Shown piece after piece: positions 9,204 through 18,037 of a DNA stretch of 64,000 bases. How positions within the stretch are numbered: position 1 is the first letter of the stretch; the number at the start of each line of letters is the position of its first letter. The stretch is from Gluconobacter sphaericus NBRC 12467 (GTDB lineage: Bacteria; Pseudomonadota; Alphaproteobacteria; Acetobacterales; Acetobacteraceae). The translations under genes were made by a program, and so were the position numbers. The notes beneath the pieces were generated by a model that was not told where the DNA came from, searched no databases, and saw only the letters and a list, made by a program, of their open reading frames with translations. The stretch lies in assembly GCF_006539125.1 (NCBI RefSeq), contig NZ_BJMK01000001.1, positions 248,001 through 312,000 on the forward strand, read 5' to 3'.

Positions 9204-11243
9204 ATGAGGTTTGGCTGGCTGTTTGCCCCGTCCATCACGTCCGTCATGTTCGCTCTCCGCACCACGGTCGCTTCGCTTCTGGCGCTGGCGATTGCGCTGT
9301 GGATGGAACTCGGTGAGCCACAATGGGCCGCCATGACCGTCTGGATCGTCGCCCAAAACTCCCGTGGCGAGAGTATTTCCAAGGGCCGTTGGCGTCTCGT
9401 TGGCACCATGATTGGGATGGTGATGGCCATCGTGCTCATGGCGGCGTTTCCGCAATATCCCTGGCTGTTCCTGCCAGCTCTCGCCATCTGGGTCGGGTTG
9501 TGTGCCGGTCTTGCGACTCTGACACATAATTTCCGCGGCTATGCCCTCGTACTGGCAGGCTATACCTGCACCATTATTGCGCTTGGTGCGGTCAAGGAGC
9601 CCGATCACGTCTTCAATGTGGCAATGGCGCGCGGTACCTATATTTTCCTCGGTGTGATCTGCGAGACGGCGATGGGTATGATTGCCCTGCCCAATGTCGC
9701 AGGCCGGGCGCGCGAGGAACTCCGCAAGCGTCTTCAGGGCATTCTGACCCGGGCCATTCCTGCCCTGACGTCCGTGCTCCGCCAGCAGCCGGGTGCCAGG
9801 GACGACCTGTCCACTCTGCTGGGCTCGTTGCAGGCTTCCAGCGACCAGATCGAGTTCAGCCGTATTGAGATCCGCAGCGAAGGCAACGAGGTCGAGCACG
9901 CCTATGTCACGCTCGGGCTTGTCGCGCGTGTCCTGTCACGCGGGCTGGGTCTGCGGACGCGCATGACGTCTGTCTCGCATCAGCCCGAAGCCCTGCGGCC
10001 TTTCCTTGAAGAAATGGCCACAGCTCTGGACGGCCTGCCGGAGCGCCTTCTCACGGATCGACGTGGCATCGCCGCCCTCGTCCAGATCGAAGCTCTTCTT
10101 GCCGAATGCCGGGGGCGTATGCAGACGATTTTGCCTCGCGACGATGAGGATTCCCTGAATGAAGGGATTATTCTTACCGGCGTGGAAGTCATGCTGTCCG
10201 ACCTGTGCGAGACGCTGCGTTCCTATCGGGCCAGCGTGGATGGGGCTCCCGTGTCCGAACGCCATCGCCTGACCCGCAATCCGGACTGGCGTGCCTCGAT
10301 GCGCAATGGCGTGCGTACGACTGTGGCCCTGCTGTTCGGCGCTTATGTCTGGGAAGTCACTGCCTGGCCACAGGGCAGCGTGTTTTTGACCTTTATCGCC
10401 GTGGTCTGTGCACGTTTTGCCACCTTCGAGAATACCGTTCTGCTGAGTGCGGCCTTCTTCTACGGCGCGGTTTTCGCCGCTCTGGCGAGCGTTATTCCGG
10501 TGTTCGTCGTCATGCCGGTGACGGCCAATTATCCGTTCTTCTGTCTTGTGGCAGGTTTTTTCATGCTGCTGGGCGGTCTAGCGTCCCGCAATCCGCCCAC
10601 TGCTGTTATGGCGGCGTCCTATGGCACGTTCTTTCCCTTTTTGCTGGGTATGGATAACCAGGGGCGCATCAACGAGCTCAGCTGGTTCAACACCACTATT
10701 GCGCTCCTGCTGGGTCTTGGTGCCGGTGTGGTGATTTTCCGCGCCGTGCTGCCATTCACTCCCGCCCGCGCGGGCGAGGTCCTGCGCTACCAGCTCAAGC
10801 GTAGCCTGCGACGGCTGGCGTTGCCCGGCGTGGTCATGGACGAATATGTCTGGATTAATGAAGGCACACAGAGCATGGAGCGCGCCGTGCGCTTTGCTGG
10901 CTCTCTCTCCAGTGAGCGGGCGGAAGCCATGTTGCGGGGGACGTTATCCGTTCTGACCGTCGGGCGTAACGTGCTGATGCTGCGCAAGCTTGCCGAGCAT
11001 GGAAGTCTGCCTGATACGGCGGTAACGGCGGTGGATGGGCTGGTCCGCAACCTGCTGCGTCGCAAGCTGCCCCTGACCCATACGACCGCCACAATCGATC
11101 CGACCCTGGACGAACTCTATGCGCTGGAACGTCAGTCACAGGACCCTTCGATCCGGCATGATCTGGTTCTAGCCATCGGTTCTCTGCTGATCGTACGTAC
11201 CGAGATGCCGGTCAGCAGGGCCTTTCTCAGGGGCGCGTTCTAA
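9204..11243 (+). CDS. FUSC-family (aromatic acid exporter-like) membrane protein
   Basis: 679 residues with two hydrophobic blocks of about six helices each (roughly residues 10-180 and 360-520). A soluble region of about 180 residues separates them, and a cytoplasmic tail follows. This is the plan of FUSC/AaeB/YccS proteins. WAAMTVWIVAQNSRGES near residue 40 is the recognisable family segment. The substrate cannot be told from sequence; relatives export hydroxybenzoates or fusaric acid. No AaeA-type membrane fusion protein is adjacent. It converges with the next gene, with 6 bases between stop codons. Confidence 0.85.
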   Translation: MRFGWLFAPSITSVMFALRTTVASLLALAIALWMELGEPQWAAMTVWIVAQNSRGESISKGRWRLVGTMIGMVMAIVLMAAFPQYPWLFLPALAIWVGLCAGLATLTHNFRGYALVLAGYTCTIIALGAVKEPDHVFNVAMARGTYIFLGVICETAMGMIALPNVAGRAREELRKRLQGILTRAIPALTSVLRQQPGARDDLSTLLGSLQASSDQIEFSRIEIRSEGNEVEHAYVTLGLVARVLSRGLGLRTRMTSVSHQPEALRPFLEEMATALDGLPERLLTDRRGIAALVQIEALLAECRGRMQTILPRDDEDSLNEGIILTGVEVMLSDLCETLRSYRASVDGAPVSERHRLTRNPDWRASMRNGVRTTVALLFGAYVWEVTAWPQGSVFLTFIAVVCARFATFENTVLLSAAFFYGAVFAALASVIPVFVVMPVTANYPFFCLVAGFFMLLGGLASRNPPTAVMAASYGTFFPFLLGMDNQGRINELSWFNTTIALLLGLGAGVVIFRAVLPFTPARAGEVLRYQLKRSLRRLALPGVVMDEYVWINEGTQSMERAVRFAGSLSSERAEAMLRGTLSVLTVGRNVLMLRKLAEHGSLPDTAVTAVDGLVRNLLRRKLPLTHTTATIDPTLDELYALERQSQDPSIRHDLVLAIGSLLIVRTEMPVSRAFLRGAF

Positions 11244-11249
11244 CGTCCG

Positions 11250-12074
11250 TCAGGGTGTGGCGAGGAAGCGCAGCAGATCTTCGTTCACCCGCTCGGCATG
11301 GGTCATGAAAAGTCCGTGCGGGGCGCCTTCGTAGGAAATCCAAGTCGAGCCCGGTATGGCAGCTGCGGCTTTCTCGCCGGCGATGCCAGCCGGAACGGCA
11401 GAATCGGCCGTGCCGTGAATCACTAGTGTTGGGACGGTGAAGGCCTGCAGGTCCGAACGGAAATCGGTCGTGCCCCAAGCATCCACACAGTCCAGCATGG
11501 CCATCGGGCTGGCCATGCTGGCCAGTAGGAAGGACCAATCCAGCACGCCCTGACTGACAGGGTGATGGAGCATGCTGACGCCGTAGAATTCAGGAATGAA
11601 GTCTTTCAGGAAGCCGAAACGGTCCTGACGGATTTTCTGCTTGATGCCGTCAAACACGGAGATGTCCACGCCCTTGGGGTTGTCGGACGTCTTGAGCAGG
11701 AACGGCACGACAGACGACAGCAGGACTGTCTTGGAAATGCGCGACCGGCCATGGCGGCTCAAATAACGCGCGACTTCCCCGCCTCCCATGGAGAATCCGA
11801 CGAGCGTCGCATCCCACAGATCAAGTTGTTCAAGAATGACCGCCAGATCGTCGGCGAAGGTATCGTAGTCGTAGCAGTTGATCGGGTGGCCGGACTGGCC
11901 GAAGCCGCGACGGTCATAGGTGATGACCCGATAACCCGCTTCCACCAGTGCCAACGTCTGCTTTTCCCACATGTCCCCGGTCAGGGGCCATCCATGGATT
12001 AGAACAACGGGCTTACCTGCGCCCATATCCTTGACGTGAAGGCTGGTTCCATCAGTGGCGGTGATATACGGCAT
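11250..12074 (-). CDS. Alpha/beta hydrolase (haloperoxidase/arylesterase-like)
   Basis: 274 residues. Oxyanion-hole motif HGWPLTGDMW (27-36), nucleophile elbow GFSMGG with Ser96, acid Asp224 in HGTADSAVP and His253 in GAPHGLF form a full catalytic triad. The closest recognisable group is the cofactor-free chloroperoxidase/arylesterase subfamily. Natural substrate unknown. No signal peptide, so cytoplasmic. The start at 12074 is preceded by GAGGA, and this ribosome binding site lies inside an inverted repeat (12077-12112) that could regulate translation. Confidence 0.88.
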   Translation of the reverse strand: MPYITATDGTSLHVKDMGAGKPVVLIHGWPLTGDMWEKQTLALVEAGYRVITYDRRGFGQSGHPINCYDYDTFADDLAVILEQLDLWDATLVGFSMGGGEVARYLSRHGRSRISKTVLLSSVVPFLLKTSDNPKGVDISVFDGIKQKIRQDRFGFLKDFIPEFYGVSMLHHPVSQGVLDWSFLLASMASPMAMLDCVDAWGTTDFRSDLQAFTVPTLVIHGTADSAVPAGIAGEKAAAAIPGSTWISYEGAPHGLFMTHAERVNEDLLRFLATP

Positions 12075-12076
12075 GC

Positions 12077-12112
12077 TTCTGATCCTCGAAGGAGTTCATA
12101 CGGGGATCAGAA
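12077..12112 (-). promoter_or_regulatory. Hairpin overlapping the hydrolase ribosome binding site
   Basis: Perfect 9-base inverted repeat: TTCTGATCC (12077-12085) and GGATCAGAA (12104-12112), 18-base loop, ending 2 bases before the hydrolase start. In the minus-strand RNA the 3' arm contains the GAGGA ribosome binding site. A nested CC-TTCG-AGG mini-stem adds stability. It could sequester the start, act as an operator, or be chance. Confidence 0.5.
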
Positions 12113-12140
12113 CTTGCTGCCGAGGCTTTGGTTGCCTGTC

Positions 12141-12554
12141 TTACCAGCCGTTTCCGCGGGGTGCGACGTAGCCGTTTCCGGTGGCGTCGCCGAGCTGACC
12201 GGACTGAGTGTTGTTGCTGCCCTGATAGGACGATCCAAATTTAGACAGGTTTGCGCCCGTTACGGAATCACGCTCCACCCCGGCCTCGTGATCCGGGTCC
12301 GGACCATGCTCGAAATCATTGGACGGTGTATCAGAATAGCCCGGAGGTGGCTTACGATGGCCGCGCGCGCGGAAATGCTCGCCGCCAGTTGTGGCCTGCT
12401 GTTTGGCGTCCGTCTGGGCCTGATCCGGCTGCACGGGAAGGGTCGTGCCGGAGGCATAAGGCTGACCGAATGTCGCGGTCTGGGCTTGTGCCGCCCCGGC
12501 CACCAGGGCAGTCGCCAGCAGGGCATGGCAGAAGAAACGGGAAGAGGACAACAT
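12141..12554 (-). CDS. Small secreted protein of unknown function
   Basis: 137 residues from ATG 12554, chosen because it gives a clean signal peptide (MLSSSRFFCHALLATALVAGAAQA, split here as a short basic/serine start, a hydrophobic core and an AQA cleavage site). The mature part is polar and rich in Gln, Gly, Ser, Asp and Pro, without cysteines or recognisable motifs, and probably disordered. A longer reading from 12650 would bury the signal peptide. It lies upstream of the hydrolase on the same strand, with a 66-base gap carrying the hairpin. I do not recognise the family. Confidence 0.62.
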   Translation of the reverse strand: MLSSSRFFCHALLATALVAGAAQAQTATFGQPYASGTTLPVQPDQAQTDAKQQATTGGEHFRARGHRKPPPGYSDTPSNDFEHGPDPDHEAGVERDSVTGANLSKFGSSYQGSNNTQSGQLGDATGNGYVAPRGNGW

Positions 12555-12693
12555 GTGATCCAGTCCTTGGCCGATCATAACAACAAGACTGCCTTCCGGA
12601 CGAGAGAGAACGTCATGTTCCGACATTCCCGGCAAGACGGCATACGACACTATAATCGGCGTGCTTTAAGCTGGGTTCAAGAGTTCTTTTCCC

Positions 12694-12723
12694 CTGACAG
12701 AGGCCTCAAAGGGCTCCTATATA
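12694..12723 (+). promoter_or_regulatory. Probable sigma-70 promoter of alkB
   Basis: CTGACA (12694-12699), 18-base spacer and TATATA (12718-12723), about 60 bases before the alkB start in an AT-rich stretch that stands out locally. It fits the consensus well in both boxes. No LexA or Ada-type operator was recognised. Confidence 0.5.
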
Positions 12724-12784
12724 AAAATCATGCCGATATTCGAGAGCTTTTATCGCCTTTTGAAAGCCTCTGAGGAATAACCGG

Positions 12785-13438
12785 ATGGAGGATCTTTTCG
12801 CATCCCTGCGTTCCCGGACCGTTCTGGCGGAAGGTGCGGTATGGCTGCCTGGTTTTGCCTGGCCGGATGCCCCCGCGCTCCATCAGGCCATTGCGGATGT
12901 GAGCGCCGTCGCGCCCTTCCGGTATTTCCACACGCGCATGGGGGCGATGTCCGCCGCCATGACCTCCTGCGGAGCCTGCGGCTGGACGGCCGATCCATCC
13001 GGATACCGCTATACTCGGACCGATCCAGAAACCGGTGAGCCCTGGCCCGCAATGCCGGACGTACTTCGTCATCTTGCAATCCGGGCCGCATCGGAAGCGG
13101 GATACGACGGCTTCGATCCAGCGTCCTGCCTCATCAACCGCTATGCGCCGGGAGCGGGCATGGGGCTGCATCAGGACCGTGGCGAGGGGCGGCCGGAAGC
13201 GCCGGTCGTGTCAGTTTCCCTTGGTATCCCGGCACGTTTTGCGTTTGGTGGCACGAGCCGGAGCGATCCGAAGCGCGTCATCGAACTTCTGGAAGGGGAT
13301 GTCGTGGTCTGGGGTGGGGCATCGCGCTTTGCGTGGCACGGAGTCTCCCGTATTCGCGAAACATTCCATCCGCAGACAGGTGCCATGCGATACAATCTGA
13401 CGTTTCGCGCTATCAACGCCGCGCTTTTTCGGCCATAA
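12785..13438 (+). CDS. alkB: Alkylated DNA repair dioxygenase AlkB
   Basis: 217 residues, nearly the length of E. coli AlkB (216). An Fe(II)/2-oxoglutarate dioxygenase that reverses N1-methyladenine and N3-methylcytosine damage. The iron triad His129, Asp131 (GLHQDRGE) and His185 is intact. Arg202 and Arg208 (MRYNLTFR) sit where 2-oxoglutarate and substrate are bound. [10 protein letters not shown] and [13 protein letters not shown]-like segments match the nucleotide-recognition lid. A GAGGA ribosome binding site lies 9 bases upstream. The gene stands alone with its own promoter; ada is not adjacent. Confidence 0.96.
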   Translation: MEDLFASLRSRTVLAEGAVWLPGFAWPDAPALHQAIADVSAVAPFRYFHTRMGAMSAAMTSCGACGWTADPSGYRYTRTDPETGEPWPAMPDVLRHLAIRAASEAGYDGFDPASCLINRYAPGAGMGLHQDRGEGRPEAPVVSVSLGIPARFAFGGTSRSDPKRVIELLEGDVVVWGGASRFAWHGVSRIRETFHPQTGAMRYNLTFRAINAALFRP

Positions 13439-13485
13439 CCAGCCCCCCGCAACTCCTGCATTCACATCCTTCTGGAGGGCATTTG

Positions 13486-14874
13486 ATGCACCCCTCGAGC
13501 CAGACCCCGACGTCCACCAACACGATGTCCTGGTCTCCTGCAAGCTGGCGTTCCCGTCCCATCGTCCAGGCTCCATCCTATGCGGATGAAGCGGCGCTTG
13601 CTGCCGTCGAAGCTCGTCTGCATCGATATCCACCGCTGGTCTTTGCGGGAGAAGCCCGCCGCCTCAAGACGCGCCTGGCCGCGGCGTCACGTGGGGAGGC
13701 TTTCGTCCTTCAGGGCGGCGCCTGTGCCGAGAGCTTTGACGAATTCACCGCTGACATCGTGCGCGACACGTTCCGTGTCCTGCTCCAGATGGCCGTCGTC
13801 CTGACGTTTGCTGCCAAGGTGCCGGTCGTGAAGATCGGACGTATGGCCGGACAGTACGCCAAGCCGCGCTCGTCCAATACCGAGACGATCGATGGCGTGA
13901 CGTTGCCCTGCTACCGTGGTGACATCATCAACGGTCCTGAGTTCACGCCTGAGGCCCGCATTCCTGATCCCGCCCGCATGGAGACCGGATATTTCCAGTC
14001 CGCCGGCGTGATGAACCTGCTGCGCGCGTTTGCGCATGGCGGATATGCGAACCTACATCAGGTCCATCGCTGGAACCTCGGATTTGTCGAGCGTTCTCCG
14101 CTTTCCGCGCGTTATCAGGATCTGGCCCATCGCATCGATGAGACGCTGTCGTTCCTCCGTGCCTGCGGTTTCGATGGTTCGGCGTCGCAGATCGACGAGA
14201 CGGAATTCTACACGTCTCATGAAGCCCTGCTTCTGCCTTACGAGCAGGCCTTGACCCGCGTGGATAGCACGAGCGGCGATTACTACGACTGTTCGGCACA
14301 TTTCCTGTGGATCGGTGACCGTACCCGCCAACCGGATGGCGCACATGTCGAGTTCCTGCGGGGCGTGCAAAACCCGATCGGCATCAAGGTGGGCCCGACG
14401 ACAACGGTTGCAGATCTCGAAAAGCTGCTCGAAATCCTGAATCCGAATGACGAGGCCGGGCGCATCACGCTGATCTCGCGCATGGGCAAGGACAAGGTGC
14501 GTGAGCATCTGCCGCCTCTGCTTGATGCCGTGAACCGTACGGGCCGCACCGTGACCTGGCTGTGCGATCCGATGCACGGCAACACCACGACCACGGCCAG
14601 CAAGATCAAGACCCGTTCTTTCGATAACATCCTTGGCGAAGTGCTCGGCTTCTTCGACGTCTTCGAGGCTGCGGGCCGTCGTCCGGGCGGGATTCATCTT
14701 GAAATGACCGGTCAGGACGTCACGGAATGCATCGGTGGTGCGCAGTGCCTTACCGAGGATGATCTGGCGGGTCGCTATGAAACATTCTGTGATCCGCGCC
14801 TTAATGCGGAACAGTCCCTTGAAATGGCTTTCCTTCTTGCTCAGGAATTGACGGGACGAGCAGGAAAGAAATAA
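13486..14874 (+). CDS. Class II 3-deoxy-7-phosphoheptulonate (DAHP) synthase
   Basis: 462 residues. First enzyme of the shikimate pathway, condensing PEP and erythrose 4-phosphate. It belongs to the plant-type (AroA-II) class: [10 protein letters not shown] near the N-terminus, QGGACAESF with the metal Cys, [12 protein letters not shown], and DPMHGNT near the C-terminus. ATG 13486 is chosen for its GGAGG 8 bases upstream. An open frame continues to 13333 inside alkB but is not needed. The stop overlaps the pncB start (TAATG). With aroKB at 36.5 kb it gives three early shikimate steps in this window. Confidence 0.96.
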   Translation: MHPSSQTPTSTNTMSWSPASWRSRPIVQAPSYADEAALAAVEARLHRYPPLVFAGEARRLKTRLAAASRGEAFVLQGGACAESFDEFTADIVRDTFRVLLQMAVVLTFAAKVPVVKIGRMAGQYAKPRSSNTETIDGVTLPCYRGDIINGPEFTPEARIPDPARMETGYFQSAGVMNLLRAFAHGGYANLHQVHRWNLGFVERSPLSARYQDLAHRIDETLSFLRACGFDGSASQIDETEFYTSHEALLLPYEQALTRVDSTSGDYYDCSAHFLWIGDRTRQPDGAHVEFLRGVQNPIGIKVGPTTTVADLEKLLEILNPNDEAGRITLISRMGKDKVREHLPPLLDAVNRTGRTVTWLCDPMHGNTTTTASKIKTRSFDNILGEVLGFFDVFEAAGRRPGGIHLEMTGQDVTECIGGAQCLTEDDLAGRYETFCDPRLNAEQSLEMAFLLAQELTGRAGKK

Positions 14875-16088
14875 TGACCGTTTCCGATCCCCAGAATACT
14901 CCACAAGCCGCGCTCCAGCGCGCGCTTGGCACTCTCGGCCCGTTGGACGAGACAACCATCGAAGCGCGGACGGACGCCTATTTCGGGCGAACGCGGCATA
15001 TCGTGGAGCATTTCGGAGATTCCCGCGTCACCTATGCGGTGTTCATCCGTCGCCCGGTGATCGCGGCCTGCGGCCTTGTCACGCAGTGGCTGAAGAATGT
15101 TGCGGAGGCGCAGGGCTTCGACCTTGAATGTCGGGAAATGTATGCCGAAGGGGAATGGGTCGGCGCGGGTGAACCGCTCCTGTACCTGACCGGAAGTTTC
15201 ACCCGTCTGGCACCGCTGGAAACCCTGGTGCTCCAGCGGATTGGCGCCACCTGCGTGGCAGCGCACAATGCTTATCAGATGGCCATGGCGCTGCCGTCCA
15301 TTCCGTTTCTTGCTATGGACGCCCGGCATTGTGCGGGTTTCGAGATGCAGGAACAGATGGCTTATGCCGCAGGCGTCGGCTCCCGTGCGGCGCAGAAAGA
15401 AGGGGCACGCGGCTTCATCGGCAATGCCAATGACGCGACGGCTGGTTTCTTTGGTCTTGATGCCGGTTTGGGCACGATGCCTCATGCCCTGATCGGTTAT
15501 GCAGGCTCCACGCTGCGCGCGGCGGAGATGTATGACGAGGTCTATCCGAATGATCCGCTAACGGTTCTGGTGGATTATTTCGGGCAGGAAGTTACGGATG
15601 CGCTCGCCGTCTGCCGCCGTTTCCCCGATCGTGCGGCGAAGGGCCATCTGAGTGTCCGTCTTGATACGCATGGCGGACGCTTCCTTGAAGGACTGGACCC
15701 CCAGACCTCATATGGAGTGCTTGAGCGTCACACGCCGGGCACCATCCGCCGCTACCGTTCCGATCAGGAATTGCGCGATCTGGTGGGAACGGGCGTATCG
15801 GCCGCAGCCATCTGGCGTATGCGCGAAGCTCTGGACCATGCCGGTTTTCACCATGTGAAGATCGTTGTGTCTTCGGGTTTCAACGTCGCCAAATGCTCGA
15901 CGATGCGGGACGCTCATGCCCCGATTGACGTGATCGGCAGCGGGTCCTTCATTCCCGACCGCTGGTCCGAAACCTATGCAACGGCTGATATCGTAGCCTA
16001 TGACGGACAGCCTCGCGTCAAGCTTGGACGCGAGTTCCTGCTCCAGAAGGTCCGTGACAGCCACGACACATCCAAGGACATTTCATGA
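14874..16088 (+). CDS. pncB: Nicotinate phosphoribosyltransferase
   Basis: 404 residues, NAD salvage enzyme joining nicotinate and PRPP. TDAYFGRTRHIVEHFGD near the start, the E-RIGATC region, DARHCAGFEMQEQMAYAAGVG and RLDTHGGRFLEGL match the NAPRTase family. GSGSFIPD near the end fits the phosphate-binding region. Both ends overlap neighbours: its ATG shares a base with the stop of DAHP synthase and its stop overlaps the next ATG. The three genes are therefore probably one translationally coupled unit. Confidence 0.88.
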   Translation: MTVSDPQNTPQAALQRALGTLGPLDETTIEARTDAYFGRTRHIVEHFGDSRVTYAVFIRRPVIAACGLVTQWLKNVAEAQGFDLECREMYAEGEWVGAGEPLLYLTGSFTRLAPLETLVLQRIGATCVAAHNAYQMAMALPSIPFLAMDARHCAGFEMQEQMAYAAGVGSRAAQKEGARGFIGNANDATAGFFGLDAGLGTMPHALIGYAGSTLRAAEMYDEVYPNDPLTVLVDYFGQEVTDALAVCRRFPDRAAKGHLSVRLDTHGGRFLEGLDPQTSYGVLERHTPGTIRRYRSDQELRDLVGTGVSAAAIWRMREALDHAGFHHVKIVVSSGFNVAKCSTMRDAHAPIDVIGSGSFIPDRWSETYATADIVAYDGQPRVKLGREFLLQKVRDSHDTSKDIS

Positions 16089-16552
16089 CCGACGATACGA
16101 TTGACCCTGTCGAAGGCGCACCTGAAACCGTCACCGAACCGGGAACGTGGAGCGTACGCATCATCGATCTGTCCGGCGCGTCGGAAGGCGAGGACGATAC
16201 GGTCGAAGTCGTAAAAGACTTCATCGACCTGATGCACGCCAATGCCTATGCCCGCGCTTACGTCCGCGACAGCATCGAGCGATGCCGAACTCCGGGTGCG
16301 AGCAGCAAAGAAGTGATCGAGAACTGGTTCGCCTTCGGTGAAAATGCCGAAGTCGTAGATGCGGGCGAAGACGGCTGGAAGTCCTCCACCGAACTCGAAG
16401 ACTTCGCTGCCAGCCGTGCCACCCCGATGGAGCGTGACTGGCGCGCCATCGATCCGCGTCGCCTCGTTGATGATGAGGAAATCGCTGGTCCGCCGGATGA
16501 TGATGACGATGACGAGGATGACGAAAACCGTCACGAAGTGATCCGTCACTGA
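16085..16552 (+). CDS. Acidic protein of unknown function
   Basis: 155 residues, strongly acidic, ending in a run of about ten Asp/Glu followed by NRHEVIRH. The middle (about 22-75, WSVRIIDLSG then FIDLMHANAYARAYVRDSIERCR) looks like a folded alpha/beta segment. No signal peptide or membrane segment. It overlaps pncB by four bases (ATGA), so it may assist the enzymes upstream, or it may merely share the operon. I do not recognise a named family. Confidence 0.75.
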   Translation: MTDDTIDPVEGAPETVTEPGTWSVRIIDLSGASEGEDDTVEVVKDFIDLMHANAYARAYVRDSIERCRTPGASSKEVIENWFAFGENAEVVDAGEDGWKSSTELEDFAASRATPMERDWRAIDPRRLVDDEEIAGPPDDDDDDEDDENRHEVIRH

Positions 16553-16565
16553 CCAGCTGGTGCAG

Positions 16566-16587
16566 GGAAGGGATATGCACCCCTTCC
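16566..16587 (+). terminator. Hairpin after the acidic protein gene
   Basis: Perfect 7-base stem GGAAGGG (16566-16572) and CCCTTCC (16581-16587) with an 8-base loop, 14 bases after the stop. There is no following T tract, so it may be a weak terminator or an mRNA-end stabiliser before gltX. Confidence 0.4.
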
Positions 16588-16652
16588 TTCACACGGTCGT
16601 TCCTACAAAACCTGCTCTGGCAACGCGGCGCATCATGCGGCATTAAGGCGTT

Positions 16653-17987
16653 ATGAAACTGCGCTTCGCTCCGTCCCCGACCGGTTACCTGCATGTTGGC
16701 AATGCGCGCCTTGCCGTCGCCAACTTCCTTTTTGCACGCCATAACGGCGCCAAGTTCCTGCTGCGGATCGATGATACCGATACCAGCCGCGGCAAGCCCG
16801 AATATGAAGAAGCTATCGGCAAGGATCTGTCATGGCTGGGGCTGAAATGGGACGAGTATGTGCGTCAGTCCGAACGTCTCGACCGCTATGCCGAAGTCAT
16901 CGAAAAACTGAAGGCATCTGGCCGTCTCTATCCGTGTTTTGAGACGGAATACGAGCTGAACGCCAAGCGTGAAGCCCGCATCCGCGCTGGCAAGGCACCG
17001 ATCTATGACCGTGCGATGCTCAAGCTCACCGCTGACCAGCGCGCCCGCGCCGAAGCCAATGGTAAGACGCCGCACTGGCGTTTCCGCCTCAGCGACGGCA
17101 GCCGCAAATGGCAGGATCTCGTCATGGACGAGTGTTCGGTCAAGCTGACGGCCATTTCCGATCCGGTTCTGGTGCGTGGTGACGGCACGATCCTCTACAC
17201 GCTGGCCTCTGTGATCGATGATCTGGATCTGGGCATCACCCATATTGTTCGTGGTGAAGACCATGTGACCAACACCGGCGTGCAGATCGACATTGCCGAA
17301 GCCCTGGGTGCCAAGCCGAACCGATTCACCTTCGCGCATCTCCCGCTGTTGCTGGATTCCGATGGCGGAAAGCTGTCCAAGCGATTTGACTCTCTGGCAC
17401 TGAAATCCCTGCGTCAGGACGGGCTGGAGCCGATGTCGATCGTCTCCTATCTCGCACGCGTGGGCTCCTCGGATGATCCGCAGGTCATGACGATGGATGA
17501 GGCCATTGCGGCTTATGACATCTCGCATGTCTCCAAGTCGGCCGCGCGGTTCGACATGACGCAGCTTCTCGCCCTGAACCGTCGTGCACTGCACAGCCTG
17601 CCGTTCGAAGCGGCGAAGGCGCATCTTCCGCCAGAAGCTGACGAGACATTCTGGAATGCCGTGCGTGGAAACGTGGATCTCTCAGCCGAGATCCCGCATT
17701 GGTGGGACGTGGTGCATGGCACGATCGTCCCGCCCTCACAGCCCGAAGACCGTGAGTTCCTTCAGCAGGCCCTCGACACCCTTCCCGCCGAGCCGTGGGG
17801 CGAGGACACCTGGAAGGACTGGACCAATACGCTCAAAGAAGCTTCCGGCCGCAAGGGGCGTACCCTCTTCATGCCGCTGCGTCTGGCCCTGACGGGTGAA
17901 GATGCCGGTCCGGAACTGCATGTTCTGCTCGGCCTGATGGGGCGCGAGCGGACGGTGTCCCGTCTGAGGGATGCCATTCAGGCCTGA
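16653..17987 (+). CDS. gltX: Glutamyl-tRNA synthetase
   Basis: 444 residues, class I synthetase. PSPTGYLHVGNAR (residues 7-19) is the HIGH-type motif and GGKLSKRF (near 238-245) the KMSKS loop. It is shorter than the ~470-residue E. coli enzyme and has no Cys-rich zinc segment. Alphaproteobacteria that make Gln-tRNA by transamidation often carry two GluRS genes with different tRNA-Glu/tRNA-Gln preferences; this may be one of a pair. It has its own upstream region and a strong terminator. Confidence 0.93.
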   Translation: MKLRFAPSPTGYLHVGNARLAVANFLFARHNGAKFLLRIDDTDTSRGKPEYEEAIGKDLSWLGLKWDEYVRQSERLDRYAEVIEKLKASGRLYPCFETEYELNAKREARIRAGKAPIYDRAMLKLTADQRARAEANGKTPHWRFRLSDGSRKWQDLVMDECSVKLTAISDPVLVRGDGTILYTLASVIDDLDLGITHIVRGEDHVTNTGVQIDIAEALGAKPNRFTFAHLPLLLDSDGGKLSKRFDSLALKSLRQDGLEPMSIVSYLARVGSSDDPQVMTMDEAIAAYDISHVSKSAARFDMTQLLALNRRALHSLPFEAAKAHLPPEADETFWNAVRGNVDLSAEIPHWWDVVHGTIVPPSQPEDREFLQQALDTLPAEPWGEDTWKDWTNTLKEASGRKGRTLFMPLRLALTGEDAGPELHVLLGLMGRERTVSRLRDAIQA

Positions 17988-17995
17988 TCCTGTTG

Positions 17996-18037
17996 CCCCG
18001 TCGCGCGTTTCAAGAAGCGCGATGGGGTTGATTTTTT
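17996..18037 (+). terminator. Rho-independent terminator of gltX
   Basis: Long stem CCCCGTCGCGC (from 17996) pairing with GCGCGATGGGG (to 18027), one mismatch, then TTGATTTTTT. It lies 8 bases after the gltX stop, between convergent genes. The opposite strand lacks a T tract, so it probably serves gltX only. Confidence 0.85.

Noticed and set aside
14053-14955. A 300-codon minus-strand frame across DAHP synthase and the pncB start
   Set aside because: Antisense shadow of two clear genes, no ribosome binding site and no motifs.
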